DNA of 64,000 nucleotides from JACVRW01 sp963819635 (GTDB taxonomy: Bacteria > Actinomycetota > Thermoleophilia > Solirubrobacterales > Thermoleophilaceae). Positions 27,716 to 38,160 of the stretch are shown in pieces. Location of the stretch: the NCBI GenBank assembly GCA_963819635.1, contig CAWFWX010000011.1, positions 1-64,000 of the forward strand, read 5' to 3'. The notes beneath the pieces are model-generated. The model was not told where the DNA came from. It made no database searches and was given only the letters and a program-made list of their open reading frames with translations. Made by a program: the position numbers and the translations under genes. Positions within the stretch are counted from its first letter, which is position 1. Each line of letters starts with the position of its first letter.

Positions 27716-29116
27716 GTGAACTGGCGACCGGACGCCCCGGCGATGTGGCGGTCGCTGGCCGCCTCCGACACCGGCCGGGCGGCCGGCATGGCGGCCGCCG
27801 TGATCGCCGCCAACGTGATCGCGCTCGTGATCACCGTCGTGTTCGCCCGGCTGCTGGGAGCGTCCGGCTACGGCTCGCTCGCGGCGCTGATGTCCGCGTT
27901 CATCATCCTGATGGTCCCCGGCTCCGCGCTCCAGATCGCCGTGGCGCGTGAGGTCTCGCACCCGGCCGGCGCCGGCGCCGGGGCAGGGGTCAAACCGTGG
28001 CTCGCGCGGCTCGGGGTCGCCACCGTCGCCGTCGCCGCTGTCGCCATCCCGGCGCGCGAGCTGATCGCGTCCGCGATCGGCGTGGAGGAGGGCTGGGCGG
28101 CGGCGGCCGTCCCCGTCACGGCGATGCTGTGGATGCTCGTCGCCGTCATGCGCGGCGCGCTTCAGGGGTTCGGGCTCTACCGGACGGTGGCGCTCAGCAT
28201 CGTCGGCGAGGGCATCGCGCGGCTCGTGCTCGGCCTGGCCCTCGTCGGAATCGGCCTCGATGTGACGGGGGCGTTCCTCGGAACGCCGCTGGCGCTCGTG
28301 AGCGTGGCCGCCGTGCTCGCCGTGACGCTGACGCCGCACCTTCCGGCCCCGACCGCGGGCGGTGTCGCCCGCCTGCGCGACCTGCTCGCCGGGGCGCGTG
28401 CTCCGGTTGCCGGTCTCACGCTGCTGTTCGTGCTCCAGGAGGTGCACGTGATCGTCGTGAAGCACGAGGCCGACGGTGATGCCGCCGGCTCGTACGCGGT
28501 CGCGGCCGTCGCCGCGAAGGCGATCATCTGGGTGGCCGTGGGCCTGGGCCTGTACCTGCTTCCAGAGGTGGCGCGGCGCGCCGGCGGGGGGATCGACGCG
28601 CGCCCGGTGCTCACGCGCACCCTGGCCCTGATCGGCGTGCTCGCCGTGCCGATGGTGCTCATATACGCCGTCGCGGGGGATCCGCTCCTTCGCATCGTGT
28701 TCGGCGACGATCTCGCGGAGGCTTCCGGCGCCCTGCCGCTGCTCGGCGCGGCGATGGCGCTCCTCGCCTGCACCTACCTGTCGGTCCAGTATCTGCTGGG
28801 GCTCCACCGAGCTTCGTTCATCTGGGCGCTGGCGGTCGCCGCGGCGGTGGAGATCGCCCTGCTCGCCTGGATCGGCGCCGACCTCGAGCGCGTGGCGCTC
28901 GCGCTGCTCGGGCTCCAGGTGGTCTGCGCGGCCTTCATGATCACGACCTCATTCCGCACCGGGCCCGGCGATGCCCAGAACCTCGTAGGAACCGAAGCGA
29001 GCGAGGCGGTCGTAGCGCCGCGCGAGGTAGCGGTCGAGAATGTGCACTCCGCTCGACCGGCCCGCTCCGTTCCGCTCGGCCTCGGAGGCCACGGGGCTGA
29101 GCCAGCGGACCACTAG
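27716..29116 (+). CDS. Polysaccharide flippase (Wzx/MATE-like), first of two
   Basis: Multi-pass membrane protein, MOP superfamily, that would move lipid-linked sugar units across the membrane. The N-terminus AANVIALVITVVFARLLGASGYGSLA has the ARxLGxxxYG signature of Wzx/RfbX proteins; 12-14 hydrophobic helices follow to about residue 415. The last 50 residues (from TGPGDAQNL) are hydrophilic and come from DNA that is antisense to the end of the convergent GT-C gene (168-base overlap), so this tail is probably a run-on beyond the natural end of the fold. The GTG start has a leaderless -10 box. It stands alone on its strand, between two leftward operons. Confidence 0.87.
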   Translation: MNWRPDAPAMWRSLAASDTGRAAGMAAAVIAANVIALVITVVFARLLGASGYGSLAALMSAFIILMVPGSALQIAVAREVSHPAGAGAGAGVKPWLARLGVATVAVAAVAIPARELIASAIGVEEGWAAAAVPVTAMLWMLVAVMRGALQGFGLYRTVALSIVGEGIARLVLGLALVGIGLDVTGAFLGTPLALVSVAAVLAVTLTPHLPAPTAGGVARLRDLLAGARAPVAGLTLLFVLQEVHVIVVKHEADGDAAGSYAVAAVAAKAIIWVAVGLGLYLLPEVARRAGGGIDARPVLTRTLALIGVLAVPMVLIYAVAGDPLLRIVFGDDLAEASGALPLLGAAMALLACTYLSVQYLLGLHRASFIWALAVAAAVEIALLAWIGADLERVALALLGLQVVCAAFMITTSFRTGPGDAQNLVGTEASEAVVAPREVAVENVHSARPARSVPLGLGGHGAEPADH

Positions 29117-30454
29117 CTCGGTGCGTGAGTCGCGCAGGTCGCGGACGATCTCACGCTGCACCCCCGCGGTGGTGACCACGCCGGGCTGCATCACGTCGTA
29201 GCGCGTCGGATTCGGGCGATCCACGAGCACGTAGACGAGCGGGTTGCCGACGTGGACGAGGTCGTGGCGCGGGTTCGCGACGAAAACGGGCCGGCCGGGC
29301 GGCACGCGGCCGCGGACGTAGCGCACGAGCTGCTCGAGCGCGCGCCCCTCGGCCGGCGGGGCCTTCACGCCGTCGGCGACATCCAGGTGGATCGTCCTGA
29401 GCGGCCCGGAGTCGACGAGCTCGATCCGGTTCTGGTCGAGGCCGTTGAGGGCGATGAGCACGACCGGAACAGCGAGGGCGAGCGTCCAAGGCGCGGCTCG
29501 CGCGTGTCCGGCGAGGCCGGCGAGCAGCACCGGCAGCACGGCGGCCAGGGGCACGAGGTGGAACAGGTCGGCGCGCGCGAGCAGGTAGGCGAGGCCGGCG
29601 AGGGCGAGCGGGAGCGCCGCCCAGAGGCGAAGCGGTGGGCGAAGCACGGCGGCCGCCACCAGCCAGAGCGCGAGCCCGCCCATCAGCACGTAGGGCATGT
29701 AGAAGGCGAGCATCTTGTTCGGCTCGAACCCGCCCTCCCACGCGCCCGGCAGCGGCAGGCGCTGGAGGCTCTGCTCGTCGAGGACGAAGCCGAAGGTGTC
29801 GTCCCAGAACTCGCCCGGCGACGCGAGCACGAACGGCAGGACGAGCAGGGCGCCTGTTGCGACGGCCGCGGCCGACGCGCGCAGCGCGCCGTCCCTGCCG
29901 CGGGCGGCGCCCGCCGTCAGCGCGGCGCCCAGCGCGGCGGCGAGGCCCAGGTCGAAGCGGAACGCGAAGGCCACACCGGCGAGCGCGCCGGCGCCGGCCG
30001 GGGAGCGGCGAGCCAGCAGCAGCGCCCCGAGCGCGAGCGCCAGGGCCGTGGCGTTGGGGTGAGGGATCTTCGGGTATGCCATCGCGGCGATGGCGGCCAC
30101 CCAGGCGAGGATCGCCAGCGGCGCCGGAGCCTCGCGCCGGACGAGCGCGTACACCAGCGTCGCGACCAGCGCGTCCAGCGCGACCCTGAGGATCCGCCAG
30201 TACAGGAGCGAGGGCCCGAACGCGAAGTCGAGCCCGCCGAGGAGGTAGTACTGGCCGGGCCCGTAGTTCGCGTAGAAGTCGCGATACGGCAGCTGGCCGT
30301 CGACGATCCTCGCCGCCGCCTGGAGCATGAGCCCCTCGTCGTGCGGGTTTACGCCGTGCAGGATCGTCAGCCCGGACAGGACCGCCCCGGCGGCGAACAG
30401 CAGCGGGTAGCGGGCGCGGTCGAGCGCCGCCGCGACCGCGGCGCGGTCAGGCAC
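28949..30454 (-). CDS. GT-C-type membrane glycosyltransferase (mannosyl/arabinosyl-like)
   Basis: 501 residues from the GTG at 30454, which overlaps the upstream GT4 stop by eight bases. The first extracytoplasmic loop carries HGVNPHDEGLMLQAAARIVD, then PYRDFYANYGPGQYYLLGG: the acidic DE pair and the YGPG element are the usual GT-C (GT39/GT83-like) active-site loop, implying a polyprenyl-phosphate sugar donor. About ten membrane helices follow, and a C-terminal soluble domain (from about residue 330) contains YDVMQPGVVTTAGVQ. It is the last gene of the leftward glycan operon. Donor and acceptor are unknown. Confidence 0.8.
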   Translation of the reverse strand: MPDRAAVAAALDRARYPLLFAAGAVLSGLTILHGVNPHDEGLMLQAAARIVDGQLPYRDFYANYGPGQYYLLGGLDFAFGPSLLYWRILRVALDALVATLVYALVRREAPAPLAILAWVAAIAAMAYPKIPHPNATALALALGALLLARRSPAGAGALAGVAFAFRFDLGLAAALGAALTAGAARGRDGALRASAAAVATGALLVLPFVLASPGEFWDDTFGFVLDEQSLQRLPLPGAWEGGFEPNKMLAFYMPYVLMGGLALWLVAAAVLRPPLRLWAALPLALAGLAYLLARADLFHLVPLAAVLPVLLAGLAGHARAAPWTLALAVPVVLIALNGLDQNRIELVDSGPLRTIHLDVADGVKAPPAEGRALEQLVRYVRGRVPPGRPVFVANPRHDLVHVGNPLVYVLVDRPNPTRYDVMQPGVVTTAGVQREIVRDLRDSRTELVVRWLSPVASEAERNGAGRSSGVHILDRYLARRYDRLARFGSYEVLGIAGPGAE

Positions 30455-31790
30455 GGTGCCGGAGCGCGCGCGCGAGGTGGCGTCGGAGCGCGCCGGCGGC
30501 TTCCCCGACGCCGCCGTGCCCGCGCAGATCCGAGAGCACGTCCCTGTATTGCCCGAGCGTCGCCCGCGCCACGGTGCCGCGCGGCGGCCGCCGCGGCGGA
30601 TGTCCGGCGGGCTCGACGCAGAAGTCCAAGAGCGGACGCGCGCACTCGGACCAGCGCAGCGACGGGGCCAGCTCGCGCACACGCCGGCTGACGGCGGCGT
30701 GCCGCTCGCCGTCGACGAGCAGCTCGGCGAGCGCGGCCGCGAAGGCCTCGTCGTCACCCGGAGTCACCGCGCGGCCGAGCCCGCGGCGCTCCACGAGGTC
30801 CCCGATCGAGTCGCCAGACGAGACGACGGACGGCAGGCCGGCCCAGAAGTGGTCGAGCACGCGCGTCCGGAACGAGAAGCGCGCCTCGAGGTGGTCGTGG
30901 TGGGCACACACGCCGACGTCGGCCTCGAGCAGGTAGGCCCCGCGCTCCTCATAGGGCACCCAGCCGGGATTGAAGTGCACGCAGCGGCCCTCGAGGCCGC
31001 GCTCGCGGGCGAAGCGGACCGCCTCCGCGTCGCTCGTCGGCACGTCGCCCGGCTCGAGGGCGGGCCGGCCGGTGCCCAGGAACACAAGATGCAGCGACGG
31101 GTGCTCGTCGCGCAGGCGCTCGAGCGCCCGGATCGGAGTGATCGCGTCGAGCCAGCGCCACACTCCGCCGGCCCAGAGGAGGACGCGGTCGTCAGCCCCG
31201 ATCCCCGGCCAGACCCCCTTCAACACGGGCGCGTCGTGGCGCGGAGGCTCTTCCGGGAGGCCGAACGGGACCACGTCGACGAACGCGCGGAAGGTCGGGT
31301 CGGCCCGGTAGCGCTCGGGATCGACGAGGCCGGCGAGGGCCATGCCGCCGAGCCACAGGTCGCGCTGCTTCTCGCTCGCGCACATGACCAGATCGGCCAC
31401 GGCGCACTGGCCCAGCATCGAGCGCCAGGCCCGCCGCGCCGACGACTCGCCGTCGCCGGCCGCCGCCTCCAGCACCTCGATCATCTGCGGGTTGTAGAGG
31501 TCGGCCACGAAACGCACCGGTAGGCGCGCCACGTAGCGGAGCAGTTGCGGTGGGAGCCGCTGGGCTACGACCACGTCGTGCCGGCGGAGCGCCGCGAGCA
31601 GGGCGTCGAAGTCGGACAGGCCGGCCTCGAGCAGCTCGCCCGGCACGACGTCCGGGTCGCTCGGAGCGGGCGCCGCGACGGTGACCTCGCAGCGGCCGGC
31701 GAGCGCCCGCGCCAGCTCGACCACGCGGATCGCGGGGCCCGCCATGGCCGCGCCCACGGGCTCGGCCGACACGAACAGGACGCGCGTCAT
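30447..31790 (-). CDS. Glycosyltransferase family 4
   Basis: 447 residues, GT-B fold. The N-terminal domain begins RVLFVSAEPVGAAMAGPAIR, with the glycine-rich acceptor loop. The C-terminal nucleotide-sugar domain has VLLWAGGVWRWLDAITPIRA and LHLVFLGTGRPALEPGDVP; the usual EGFG...E pattern is replaced by FSFRTRVLDHFWAGLPSVVSSG, as in a subgroup of GT4 proteins of wall-polysaccharide clusters. Cytosolic, probably membrane-associated. ATGA overlap with the upstream methyltransferase. Confidence 0.85.
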   Translation of the reverse strand: MTRVLFVSAEPVGAAMAGPAIRVVELARALAGRCEVTVAAPAPSDPDVVPGELLEAGLSDFDALLAALRRHDVVVAQRLPPQLLRYVARLPVRFVADLYNPQMIEVLEAAAGDGESSARRAWRSMLGQCAVADLVMCASEKQRDLWLGGMALAGLVDPERYRADPTFRAFVDVVPFGLPEEPPRHDAPVLKGVWPGIGADDRVLLWAGGVWRWLDAITPIRALERLRDEHPSLHLVFLGTGRPALEPGDVPTSDAEAVRFARERGLEGRCVHFNPGWVPYEERGAYLLEADVGVCAHHDHLEARFSFRTRVLDHFWAGLPSVVSSGDSIGDLVERRGLGRAVTPGDDEAFAAALAELLVDGERHAAVSRRVRELAPSLRWSECARPLLDFCVEPAGHPPRRPPRGTVARATLGQYRDVLSDLRGHGGVGEAAGALRRHLARALRHRA

Positions 31791-32446
31791 GAGCCGGCCG
31801 GCGCGCGCCCGCGCAGGCGGAAGAAGAAGCGCGGCTTGACGACCCCTGCGCTGTCGAGCCAGCGGTGGAGGGCGCGCAGCGGCTGAGGAAGCACGAGCCC
31901 CCCGAGGTGGCGGTCGATCGGAGCCGTCTGCTCGACGACGGAGCTTCCGAACACCTCGTCGAGCAGGCCCCGGAGCGACGCCTCGGTGAAGAACTGGCGG
32001 TGGTCGACGTCGAGCATGTGGCTGAACTCGACCGGCACGTCGCCGAAGTCCTGCGTGCAGTTCGGCGTCGTCACGAGCACGCCCGCGCGCGCGACGCGCC
32101 GCGCCTCGCGCAGGAGCGCGGCCGGGTCGTCGAGGTGCTCGAGCACCTCGAGCAGGATGACGGTGTCAACGGACCCGTCCTCGAGGGGCAGCCGCTCGCC
32201 GTCGTAGAGCTCGGCGTCCACGCCGATGGAGCGCGCGCGCTCGACATAGTCGGGCACGACGTCCAGCGCGCTCACCTCGAAGCCGCGCTCGGCGAGAGCG
32301 CGCGAGTAGCCGCCCAGCCCGCAGCCGAGGTCGAGCACGCGCCGGCCGGCGTGCTCCGAGACGAAGTCCACGAGGGCGGCGTCCACCTGATCCATCGGCT
32401 CGGCGTCGCGGTACCACGTGCGGGTGTCGCGCGGCCCCCTCCTCAT
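31787..32446 (-). CDS. Class I SAM-dependent methyltransferase
   Basis: 219 residues. SAM-binding motif I is VLDLGCGLGGYSRALAERGF; motif II region VSALDVVPDYVERA; motif IV VDTVILLEVLEHLDDPAALL. This is the Methyltransf_11 pattern of small-molecule or sugar methylases. It ends in a basic tail (FRLRGRAPAGS). Overlaps both neighbours by four bases (ATGA), so it belongs to the glycan operon and probably methylates a sugar or lipid intermediate. Confidence 0.87.
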   Translation of the reverse strand: MRRGPRDTRTWYRDAEPMDQVDAALVDFVSEHAGRRVLDLGCGLGGYSRALAERGFEVSALDVVPDYVERARSIGVDAELYDGERLPLEDGSVDTVILLEVLEHLDDPAALLREARRVARAGVLVTTPNCTQDFGDVPVEFSHMLDVDHRQFFTEASLRGLLDEVFGSSVVEQTAPIDRHLGGLVLPQPLRALHRWLDSAGVVKPRFFFRLRGRAPAGS

Positions 32447-33855
32447 GTGCGGAGCCCCGCCACGAGCTCGCGGCTCGCCGGGCTCGTCAGCCCCATGAGC
32501 GCGACGTAGATGGCCGCGCCGAGCGGCACCAAGAGCAGCACCGGAGCGTCGCGGAGGCCCCACAGGACGGCGGCCATGACCCCCGCGGCGAGCAGCGCCG
32601 GCGCCAGCGTGCGCGGAGCGGGAAAGAAGTCGAAGTAGCGCCGCATGAGGACGTACGACCCGGCGAGTATCAGCAGTTCCGAGGCGAGCGTCACGACGGC
32701 GGCGACCACTATGCCGTAAACCGGCACGAGCGCCAGGTTGAGGGCGACGTTGAAGACGAGGGCGCTCACGTTGAGCCACAGCGCGCTGAGCTGGCGGTCC
32801 TTTGCGATCAGGGCGTAGCCGAAGACGCCGTTCACCCAGGCGAGCGCGCCGGCTCCGAGCAGGATGCGCAGCGGCGTGGCGGCCTCCTCGAAGTCGCTGC
32901 CCGCCGCCAGCTTCACGAGCTCGGGCGCGAGCACGAGGCCCCCGGCCACGAGCGGCACGCCGAGGGCGACGAAGAGCTCAGTCGAGAGCTGGAGCATGCG
33001 CCGCGCGCGCGGCTCGTCCTCGGTCACGGCCTGCGACAGCAGCGGAAAGGTCGTGGTGAGGAAGACGGTGCCGAACACGAGCGTCAGCTCCAGCATCCGG
33101 TAGGCGAGCGTGTAGAGCCCAACCTGGTCGTACGGCTCATACAGGGAGATGATCAGCGTGTCGGCGCGGAAGTAGAGCTCGTTCACCGCGAGCGCCACGC
33201 CGAGCGGAAGCGCGGTCACGAGCAGGCGGCGCCAGACGGCCGGCTCGGACAGCGGCCGGATGCGCGCGATCCGGCGGGTCAGGAGCATGGTCACGACGGC
33301 CGTCGCCAGCGCGCCGGCCGCCGCCGTTCCCATCACGGCGAAGAAGCCGAGGTCCAGCGCCACAACCAGGCCCACCGCGCCGAGCGAGACCGCGCGACCG
33401 ACGATGTCTCCCACCACCGCTCGGCCCATTCGGAGCCGCGCCTGAAGCACGGTCACGAACGTGCTGTTCAGCATCCCGAACAGGAGCGGCAAGCCTGCGA
33501 GCAGGATCGCCACCCTCACGTCCCGGTCGTAGGGCAGCAGCAGGCTCACGAGCGCGGCGATCGCGATCGCCCCCGCGCTCAGCAGGAGGCGCAGCGTGAG
33601 CGTGTTGCCAACGAGTCGCTCGGTGCGCTCCGGCCTGCGGCTGATCTCGCGCACCACGATCGTGAACAGGCCCACGTCGGCCAGCACCGCGAACAGCTGC
33701 ATGTACGTCAGCGCGAGGGTGTAGCGGCCGTAGTCGTCGGGGCCGAGGTAGCGCGTGACGATCGCGATCGAGGCGAGCCCGATCCCCAGCGTCACGGCCT
33801 TTCCGGCCACCTGGACGGCGGTGTTCGACGCGACCAGCCGGCGCGTCGAGCTCAC
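32443..33855 (-). CDS. Polysaccharide flippase (Wzx), second of two
   Basis: 470 residues. The start GTG at 33855 forms a GTGA overlap with the AftD-like stop. SNTAVQVAGKAVTLGIGLAS and IVTRYLGPDDYGRYTLAL are the Wzx/RfbX signature, with about 14 membrane helices across the whole length and LYEPYDQVGLYTLAYRM mid-protein. It would export a lipid-linked oligosaccharide to the outer face where the AftD-like enzyme and polymerase act. Confidence 0.9.
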   Translation of the reverse strand: MSSTRRLVASNTAVQVAGKAVTLGIGLASIAIVTRYLGPDDYGRYTLALTYMQLFAVLADVGLFTIVVREISRRPERTERLVGNTLTLRLLLSAGAIAIAALVSLLLPYDRDVRVAILLAGLPLLFGMLNSTFVTVLQARLRMGRAVVGDIVGRAVSLGAVGLVVALDLGFFAVMGTAAAGALATAVVTMLLTRRIARIRPLSEPAVWRRLLVTALPLGVALAVNELYFRADTLIISLYEPYDQVGLYTLAYRMLELTLVFGTVFLTTTFPLLSQAVTEDEPRARRMLQLSTELFVALGVPLVAGGLVLAPELVKLAAGSDFEEAATPLRILLGAGALAWVNGVFGYALIAKDRQLSALWLNVSALVFNVALNLALVPVYGIVVAAVVTLASELLILAGSYVLMRRYFDFFPAPRTLAPALLAAGVMAAVLWGLRDAPVLLLVPLGAAIYVALMGLTSPASRELVAGLRT

Positions 33856-36800
33856 GCGCGCCTCCGGAGGGCGCGAAGCGAGCGCCAGCACGCGGCCATC
33901 AGCAGCACGAGTGCCACGACCCCGACCCAGTGCGCCCAGATCAGCTCGGTGCTGTACTCGAAGTTGAAGCCGCCGCGGTCGCGCGGCGAGATCAGGAAGT
34001 AGAGAGCCGGGACCGCCACTCCGAGGAGAAGCGCGGCCGCGAGCGCGAGCGCCTTCGGTCCTATGCCGCGCCACAGGATGAGCGTGAGCAGCGGGAAGAT
34101 CGCCGGGGACGTGCGCAATGCGAACAGCAGGGCCAGCGGGACCGTCAGGACGAGGGCGATCAGCGCCGCGCGCGGCAAGGGCATTCCCGCCGGGCGCTCG
34201 TCGGGCAGCTGACGCTCGTCGGGCGCCGCGGCAGCGAGCTGCCGGCGCCGCGCCGCCGCGCCCTCGCGGCGGCGCGCGACGAGCGGCGCGCCGATCAGGA
34301 AGGCGAGCAGAAGCGCGCACGCGAGCGCGGAGATCGCGTACCCGAGCCGAACCCCGCCCTGGGGCGCGAAGGAGAACTCCGCCTCGCGGCAGTCGCGCGG
34401 CGCGCGCCAGCCGTTCGCGTAGGCGTTCACGGGGCGCGGCTCGCCGAGGTCGCGGCCGTCGCAGCTCGCCCGCCATCCCTTCGAGAAGCTCTGGCCCAGG
34501 ACCAGCCACGCGGGACGGTCGAGCGCGACGCGGACGCCGTCCACGGAGCTGCCGTGCAGATCGCCCGCGTCGATCACACGCCCGGGGCTCGCCGGCGCCG
34601 GCCCGGGCCGCGGGGCGGCCGATCGCAGCCGGAGCAGGTCCACGGTGAAGGTCGCCGGCTCGGAGCTGACCCGTTGCACGCCGTCGCCCATGGGGACGGG
34701 CCCGGAGCACGTTTCCGCCCGGAGCGGACGCCCGGCCTTCGAGGTCCGCCAGCGTGCCGCGTGGAAGCAGCCGGACCTCGCGGCCTCCCACGCGCGCTCG
34801 CGCGTCGCCGCAGCGGACCGCCAGCGGCCGGTCGCCCGCCGCCGGGCTTCCCGCGCGCGCGGGCGCGACTCCCGGCACGCGCAGCGATCCGATCCCCACG
34901 GCTCGCGTCGCGCCGCCGCCGGGAGCCGGCCGTGTGCCGAGCACGGTCAGCCTGAAGCTGCGGGCGCGAACGCGGCGGCCCAGGTCGACGCTCCCGTCCT
35001 CCCCCACAGCGAGCGGCCCTGTCGCGCCGCCCGGCCAGCTCAAGCGGACCAGGGTCGGGCGCCGCGCCGGACTCGGGGCGGGGTCGAGGCTCAGCCGCGA
35101 CAGCTCGAGCGGCCGTGCTGAGGACCATGAGATCCACGGGGCGGGTGCGGACGGCCGCGCCCAGATCCCGAGCCACGCGGTTCGCGCGCTGCGGTCGAAC
35201 GCGCTCGAGGCGCGGTAGCGGGGCTGGTTGTGGAAGCGTCCCGAGGAGTCGAATGCCACCGGTCCGCGCACGCCGGCCAGCCGGTCGAGCTCGGCGTCGC
35301 GTGCGTCCAGTGCGGGGTACACCCACGCATCCGCTTCGTACGTCCGGGCCGCCGGCGCGAACACCAGGCGGTCGAGCTGCGCTTCCGTGTCGCGCCGGTT
35401 CGAGGCCAGCTCGAGCAGTGGGCTGCCGGTCTGGCGGTCGCGGCGGAACGGCTCATCGGCGGTCGTCCGTTCGAACAGGTAGGTGAGCCCCACCCTGCTC
35501 AGGTCGCGCCCGGCGAGGGCGCGCGCCACGAGCACAGGGGGCCGCAGCGAGCTCCGCACCCTCACTCCCGGGATCCGTATCTCGCGGAACCCGCCGGCTC
35601 CGCGCAGGTCGCCGGGCGGCTGGTCGACGCGCGTGATCGTGAGCCTGAGCGAGCTCACGTCCTCCAGCCCCAGCCGGACGCGATTGCGGCCCGTGTGCAG
35701 CCTCGCGCGCACCCCGCCCACCTCCACCTCGCGGACCGTCCCGCTCCAGTCGCGCACGGGATAGAGGTCCACGTACGGCACGTCGCGCGGTCGCTGGAAG
35801 CCGATCTCGATCCAGCGCTCGCTCGGGTCGAGGTAGCGGTCCGCGGCCCAGACGGTCGAGAGGTCGCCGTCGAAAGCGGCCGCCGCGCCGTACTCGGGGA
35901 ACTCGAGCAGCCCGCCCTCGTTCGGCGCACGCACGTAGCGGGCGCCACCCACCAGGGCGACGGTCTGGGCGTCGGCGCCGCGCTCGGGGAAGGGCTCGAT
36001 CAGCGCGAAGTTCGCGCCGACGGTCTGATCCTGGGGCAGCGTCGCGCCCAGGTTCTGGTGTCCGTACTCGGGCACGAAGCGGCGCCGGCGATTCGAGTCG
36101 CTCACGACCACCTCGGCGCCGCGCGCGGCGATTCGCCTGAGCTCGGCCGGCTCCAGGTCGCCCGCGTACAGGATGGGATCGCGCTCGGGCAGCGCGCCGA
36201 ACGCCGCCAGGCCCGCGAGCCCCTCGGCCGACCCGTCCACGACCGTCGGCCGGGTCGCCGGCGCCACGCTCACGAGACCGCGAACGCGCGGGATGTCGTA
36301 GCGACGCACCTGAGGCAGCTCCGCCACGGGCCCGAGCTCCCGCGGCGGCGGGGCGACACGGCGCACGTGGCCGTAGCTGCGGGCCGGCTCGTCGAGGCCC
36401 TGCCCCGACAGCTCCTCGGCGGCCGCGGCGGCGTTCATGCCGCCGCTGCGCGAGATGTCGTCGTCGCTCCCGGTCACGACCGCCCCGGCGCCCATGAGGC
36501 GCAGCAGCGGCGCCAGCTGCGCGGGGACGAGACGGCGCTGCTGCACGAGCCTGTCCACGGTCCACAGGAGGTCCGTCGCGTGCGGGTCGGCGTAGGGCGT
36601 CTCGAAGCGCACGGCCACGGGCCGCTCGGTGAGGCGCGGGAGGATCGCGTCGATCGTGCCGCCCCAGAGGTAGTACGCGAAGATCTGCCCCGGGAGCACG
36701 ACCGCGCGGCTGTTCCGCGGCAGCTCGCGGTCCAGATCGCCGCCGGCGCGCTCCCACGCGGCGGGGATCTTCTTCCACGCGAGCTGCCGCTCCACGCCGT

Positions 36801-38160
36801 CACCGCGCACCAGCGGCAGTGCGGCGAGCAGCACGAGCACGGCAATTCCCGCGGCCAGGACGAACGGCGCCGCACGGCGCACGCGCCCGCCCCGGACCTG
36901 CCGCGCGTGCGCCAGGCCGACGTGCACGAGGAGCGCGAGCAGACCCCCGACGCCGATCGCCACCAGCGGGGCCGCCTTCTGCGTGGTGCGCAGGAAGCGC
37001 AGTACGGAGACTTCGCGATAGACCCACTCCATCGCCTCGCGGGCGGGCGTCCCGTTCGGGAATCCCGCCACCTCGATCGCCGTGCCCACCAGCAGCAGGA
37101 GCAGGAGGAAGGGCGCGTAGCGATACCGCCGCGTGACCGCGTAGCCCGCGACGGCGAGAGCGGGCAGGGCGAGCGACGCCCCCACCGCGAGCGGGTTGAA
37201 CAGGAGGGTGCCCGCCTCGCTGTAGAGGGCGTGCTTCGCGCCGTAGAAGCCGACCCCGATGTAGGAGGTCCAGTAGGCCATCAGCCGCAGCGCCTCGGTC
37301 GCGCTGTTCGTGCCCCAGATCGCCCGCGGCTGCTCGGTGAACTGGAGAAAGTCCACGCCGTAGCGCACGTGAACCAGGAGCGGCGCTATCCACCAGATCG
37401 ACACCAGGCCGCCGAGCACCGCGATCCGTGCCAGGAAGGCCCCCGCGTCTCGCCAGCGCACCGACCCGACCAGCGGCTCGTATGCCAGCAGCAGCAGCGG
37501 CCCCACCAGCATCCAGGCGACCACCGCTGCGTTCACGCCGCCGCCGGTCGAGGTGAGGATGAGCGCGAAGGCGGCCGCCCACCACCAGCCGCGCCAGTCG
37601 CGCCAGCCGGGCGCGGCCCTGACGCCCCTGTGCACGACCAGCAGCAGCCAGGGCAGCGCCGCGTAGCCGAGCAGCACCACGCTCGTGCGGGCGCTGAAGA
37701 TCACGGTGTACGGGTTCAGCAGGTAGAACCCGGCGCCGATGGCGTGCGGCAGGCCGCGCGGCCGCCCCAAGATGGCGTCCAGCAGCTTCAACATCCCCCA
37801 GGCGGATGCCGCGAACAGCAGGCCGAGCCAGATCCGGTGCGCCACCCACGGACTCAGGCCGATGGCGTCGAGCACGGCGAACACCGGGCCCATCGGCCAG
37901 AGGTAGCCGCTGTACTGCGCGCCCTGCACGGCTCCCAGGTCGATCGACGGGGCCCACACCGAGGACACGTCGGCCAGGAAGCCGGCCGGGTCCACGTGAA
38001 GGTCGATCTTCGTGTCGCTCGTCGCCCAGCCGGGGCGCTGAAGGAAGGCGAGACCGAAGGACGCGGCGACGAAGCCGAGCGCGACGAGCCCGTCCCGCGT
38101 GAGCGCGGCAGCCGGGCCGGCGCGCGCGGCCTCCGCGCGCGCCGCGGTTCGAGCGCTCAA
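33852..38160 (-). CDS. AftD-like alpha-(1->3)-arabinofuranosyltransferase with two carbohydrate-binding modules, single-base frameshift
   Basis: About 1435 residues, in the size range of mycobacterial AftD. A GT-C N-terminus (roughly residues 1-480) has the donor-binding Asp in SDTKIDLHVDPAGFL (near residue 50), then QYSGYLWPMGPVFAV, matching the AftD DTKxDL and YGYLFPMGP elements. Two discoidin-like modules follow (around residues 750-850, AFDGDLSTVWAADRYL, and 970-1080, AFDRSARTAWLG), and C-terminal membrane helices close it. One extra base near 34735 breaks the frame; removing it joins TLADLEG to RPLRAETCSGPVPMGDG. The start is taken as the TTG at 38160 overlapping the GT2 stop. Donor decaprenyl- or other polyprenyl-phosphoarabinose is inferred from the family. 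Confidence 0.85.

Noticed and set aside
27035..28807. Long N-terminal extension of the tag gene
   Set aside because: The upstream part is antisense to the flippase; homology begins at NARCWWG just after the chosen GTG.
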